Origin: Leucobacter sp.
Lineage (GTDB): Bacteria; Actinomycetota; Actinomycetes; Actinomycetales; Microbacteriaceae
Length of the DNA stretch: 8,092 nt
Direction of reading: 5' to 3'
NCBI GenBank assembly: GCA_017990305.1
Contig: JAGNOB010000059.1
Coordinates: 1 to 8,092, forward strand
Under the pieces are notes generated by a model. The model worked only from the letters and a program-made list of their open reading frames with translations, ran no database searches and was not told the origin of the DNA. The translations under genes and the position numbers were made by a program. Shown here piece by piece: positions 6,091 to 8,092 of this stretch (within the stretch, counting starts at the first letter, position 1; each line of letters begins with the position of its first letter).

Positions 6091-7464
6091 ATGACGAGTA
6101 AGCCACAGTCACGACTGCGTCGCAGAGCGGGGCTCGCACTCGGAATTGCCGCGGCTGGCGCGGTGCTCCTGAGCGGGATCGGGGTTGGCCACGTATCTCC
6201 GGCTTCCGCCATCGTCTCCGATCTGCCGACCTGGCAGGACGTAGAGAATGCGAAGCAGAACGAGTCAGCGGCAGCGGGCAAGGTCAAGGAGATCAAAGAC
6301 CTGCTCGTCCGCGTAGAGCAGGAAGTCGAGCGCACACGCGCCGAGTCCGAGGCTGCATCGGTGAAATACGACCAGGCTGCAAGCCAGCTTCGTGACGCAC
6401 AGGCACGTCTTGAAGCGCTCGAGACGCAGGCGAAGTCGAGCGAGGCCGAGGCGACTCAGGCCTCGGAGCAGGCAGCTGCCCTCGTGTCGCAGATTTACCG
6501 CTCTGGCGGTGTCGACAGAAACCTCAGCTTGTTCCTCGAATCCGACGGCAGCACCGCCGATGCGCTGCTCGATCGCCTCGCGCAGACTGAGAAGGCAACC
6601 GAGCGAAACACGACGATCTGGCAGAACGCCGAGCGGGCGATGAACTCCGCACAGACTCTGAGTGAGCAGGCTGATTCCGCTCGCGGAGAGCGCGACAAGC
6701 TCGCGAAAGAAGCTGAAGAGAACCAGCAGAAGGCGGCGGAGATTGCAGACGCTGCCCGCTCCGAGCAGCTCGAGCAGGAGAAGCAGCAGAAGCAACTCGA
6801 GCAGCAGCTCGCAGCGCTCGAAGACAAGACGACGTCGACGACCAAGGGTTACCAGGAGCGCCTGGTGCTCGAGGAGCAGGAGCGGCAGCGCCAAGAGGCT
6901 GCGCGGCTTGAAGCTATTCGCAAGGCGCAAGAAGAAGCTGCAGCAAACGCGAACAACGGCGGTGGCGGCAACCCGGGAGGCGGCAACCCAGGTGGCGGTA
7001 ACACCGGCGGCGGAAACCCCGGTGGCGGTAACACCGGCGGCGGTAATCCGGGCAACGGCGGCGTCACCACCTCAGGCTGGACGAACCCGCTTCCGGGCGG
7101 ATACTGGGTCTCGACCGAATGGTGGGGATACTACGGTCACACCGGTATCGATCTCGCGATTGGACAGGGTACCCCCGTCTACGCAGCGGCCAGCGGCACC
7201 GTCTCCTTCGCAGGATGGGCGGGCGAGTACAGCTACGGAAATATGGCGCGCATCGACCACGGTGGCGGAGTCTCGACGCTGTACGGGCACATGCAGTTCA
7301 CTCCATCCGTTGGACTCGGGCAGCCTGTGAGCGCAGGCCAGGTGATCGGGCTCGTTGGCAGCACAGGCAACTCGACCGGACCGCACCTGCACTTTGAGAC
7401 CCTTGTCGGCGGAGTTCCGCAGAACCCGCGCCCGTTCATGGCGAACCGAGGCGTCGGCTTCTAA
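6091..7464 (+). CDS. Secreted coiled-coil M23 (LytM) peptidoglycan endopeptidase
   Basis: Predicted wall hydrolase that cuts peptide crosslinks outside the cell. The 457 aa product begins with a signal peptide: basic R8-x-R-R-R12, hydrophobic A13 to about I30, and A-x-A-type cleavage after S-P-A-S-A40. Residues about 48-285 are Glu/Gln/Ala-rich coiled coil, interrupted by L-V-S-Q-I-Y-R-S-G-G-V-D (131-142) and a short helical stretch. This resembles the regulatory coiled coil of PcsB, CwlO and RipC, which FtsEX controls in other bacteria. Six G-G-G-N-(P/T) pentads (291-320) form a flexible linker. The C-terminal LytM domain (about 330-457) has Zn ligands H350 and D354 (G-H-T-G-I-D) and H434 (P-H-L-H-F-E), with catalytic histidines H400 (L-Y-G-H) and H432, so it should be active. 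It follows murJ by 126 bases and probably has its own promoter. The exact bond cleaved is unknown, and FtsEX control is inferred from architecture. Confidence 0.92.
   Translation: MTSKPQSRLRRRAGLALGIAAAGAVLLSGIGVGHVSPASAIVSDLPTWQDVENAKQNESAAAGKVKEIKDLLVRVEQEVERTRAESEAASVKYDQAASQLRDAQARLEALETQAKSSEAEATQASEQAAALVSQIYRSGGVDRNLSLFLESDGSTADALLDRLAQTEKATERNTTIWQNAERAMNSAQTLSEQADSARGERDKLAKEAEENQQKAAEIADAARSEQLEQEKQQKQLEQQLAALEDKTTSTTKGYQERLVLEEQERQRQEAARLEAIRKAQEEAAANANNGGGGNPGGGNPGGGNTGGGNPGGGNTGGGNPGNGGVTTSGWTNPLPGGYWVSTEWWGYYGHTGIDLAIGQGTPVYAAASGTVSFAGWAGEYSYGNMARIDHGGGVSTLYGHMQFTPSVGLGQPVSAGQVIGLVGSTGNSTGPHLHFETLVGGVPQNPRPFMANRGVGF
6961..7050 (+). repeat. Six tandem 15-bp repeats encoding GGGN(P/T)
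   Basis: Six consecutive 15-base units inside the M23 gene encode G-G-G-N-P, P, T, P, T, P in that order. Third codon positions differ between units, so the peptide is better conserved than the DNA. Copy-number change by slippage would stay in frame and only alter linker length between the coiled coil and the catalytic domain. Confidence 0.9.
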
Positions 7465-7477
7465 GCCGCGGAAACTG

Positions 7478-7536
7478 CGCCGCTGGAACCGAGTCTGGGG
7501 CGCGCCGCCAGTCGTCCCGGCATTGTCAGCGGCGGC
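7478..7536. repeat. GC-rich inverted repeats between the M23 gene and ftsK
   Basis: CGCCGCTG (7478-7485) is perfectly complementary in inverted orientation to CAGCGGCG (7527-7534), with a 41-base spacer. A competing pair, GCCGCC (7504-7509) and GGCGGC (7531-7536), shares the same 3' arm. There is no T-tract, so this is not a classical terminator, though it may weaken read-through into ftsK or be chance in GC-rich DNA. This 87-base gap contains no other gene. Confidence 0.25.
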
Positions 7537-7539
7537 TTG

Positions 7540-7552
7540 TACCGTATTCACA
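7540..7552 (+). promoter_or_regulatory. Probable leaderless promoter of ftsK (-10 TACCGT)
   Basis: TACCGT (7540-7545) fits TANNNT, and exactly six bases separate it from ATG 7552, the same geometry as upstream of dapA. There is no Shine-Dalgarno sequence before the ATG (ATTCAC). TTGTCA at 7523-7528 resembles a -35 box, but its 11-base spacing from this -10 is too short to act with it. ftsK is therefore probably transcribed from its own start as a leaderless mRNA. Confidence 0.5.
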
Positions 7553-8092
7553 TGGCCAAAAACGCTTCGTCGCGCGGGGGCTCGAGTCGATCCACCGGAT
7601 CGCAGAGCACCCGTTCGAAGGGTGCCCAAACACCCGCATCGTCCTCGAAAGGGTCGACACGTACCTCGGCGACGACGAAAGTGATCATGGCCGAGCAACC
7701 GACCGAGAGCATTGTGGTGCGTGCCTGGCGTGGCCTCGCGCATGCCGTCGGTGCTGGCGCGAGGGCCTTCCGGTCGGAGCCGCTCGAACCTGAGTCGCGG
7801 CGCGACGGGTTCCCGATGCTGCTGGTGCTGCTCGCCCTCGTTGGCGCTGTGATCGAATGGTTCCTCATTGGCAACAGCGTCGCTACGCAGCTCGACACCT
7901 GGACCTTCGGCGCGCTGTTTGGCAGGATCGCCTTCGGGTTGCCAATCATCATGGGCGGCTTCGCTCTTTGGCTCTTCAACAACCCATCCACGGTGAACGA
8001 TAATCGCCGAATTGCGATCGGGCTGTTCCTCGCGCTCGCGAGCGCTTCGGGGCTCGCGCATGTGCTCGGTGACGCTCCGAAGCCGCGAGACG
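7552..8092 (+). CDS. ftsK: DNA translocase FtsK, N-terminal part (runs off the window)
   Basis: The first 180 codons of FtsK, a membrane-anchored hexameric DNA pump that moves the chromosome termini across the closing septum. The frame is open to the window end. Residues 1-46 are a Ser/Thr/Lys/Arg-rich disordered tail, as is common in actinobacterial FtsK. A conserved cytoplasmic lead-in follows, with [12 protein letters not shown] (61-72) and E-S-R-R-D-G-F-P (81-88). Membrane segments are then seen at about 87-107, 121-142 and 154-173, with the intervening [11 protein letters not shown] (115-125) and [10 protein letters not shown] (142-151). This N-terminal pattern is familiar from Micrococcales FtsK. 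The ATPase and gamma domains lie beyond the window. ATG 7552 is chosen over the in-frame ATG at 7687 because it keeps the usual basic tail and sits on a -10-to-start spacing typical of leaderless genes. Product assignment is likely but rests on the non-catalytic end. Confidence 0.82.
   Translation, partial: MAKNASSRGGSSRSTGSQSTRSKGAQTPASSSKGSTRTSATTKVIMAEQPTESIVVRAWRGLAHAVGAGARAFRSEPLEPESRRDGFPMLLVLLALVGAVIEWFLIGNSVATQLDTWTFGALFGRIAFGLPIIMGGFALWLFNNPSTVNDNRRIAIGLFLALASASGLAHVLGDAPKPRD

Noticed and set aside
7465..7539. Intrinsic terminator after the M23 gene
   Set aside because: Several GC-rich pairings are possible, but none is a compact hairpin followed by a T-tract.
7072..8061. 329-codon open frame on the minus strand across the M23 gene end and ftsK
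   Set aside because: It spans the catalytic domain of one gene, an intergenic gap and the start of another, and has no recognisable motif. The + strand frames are clearly coding.

Overview
This is a chromosomal segment from a high-GC actinobacterium, most likely Micrococcales and probably the Microbacteriaceae (a Leucobacter-like organism would fit). I base this on the mycobacterial-type dihydrofolate reductase, the RNase J and FtsK sequences, and the MurJ subtype. The gene order thyA-dfrA ... dapA-rnj ... ftsK also runs in the same direction in Mycobacterium tuberculosis (Rv2764c, Rv2763c, Rv2753c, Rv2752c, Rv2748c, from memory). GC looks to be in the low 60s per cent by eye. The genus assignment is an inference.

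All eight genes lie on the + strand and nearly fill the window. From left to right they are: the last codons of thymidylate synthase (1-76); dihydrofolate reductase (79-573, TTG start); dihydrodipicolinate synthase DapA (631-1608); ribonuclease J (1623-3299); a FemAB-type lipid II aminoacyltransferase (3302-4372); a MurJ-type lipid II flippase (4372-5964, overlapping the previous gene by one base); a secreted coiled-coil M23 metallopeptidase (6091-7464); and the start of the DNA translocase FtsK (7552 to beyond the window). I see no RNA genes, mobile elements, CRISPR arrays or pseudogenes. No gene-free stretch exceeds about 130 bases.

Functionally there are three blocks. thyA-dfrA is the coupled thymidylate/folate cycle: ThyA converts tetrahydrofolate to dihydrofolate and DHFR regenerates it. 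dapA-rnj is an ancient actinobacterial pair in lysine/diaminopimelate synthesis and RNA processing. The third block, set between rnj and ftsK, is a cell-wall cassette. An enzyme that should add amino acids to lipid II is translationally coupled to the carrier that should flip lipid II, and a secreted peptidoglycan hydrolase with a CwlO/RipC-like coiled coil follows. FtsK then brings in chromosome segregation at the septum.

The most notable regulatory signal is that dapA and ftsK each have a TANNNT -10 hexamer ending exactly six bases before the start codon and no Shine-Dalgarno sequence. This is the arrangement expected for leaderless mRNAs. The remaining genes are in tight operon spacing, or have an SD (rnj, murJ, the M23 gene). 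Most of the window is ordinary core genome, and I do not see a wholly new system. The lipid II modification/flipping cassette is the part most worth comparing across genomes.
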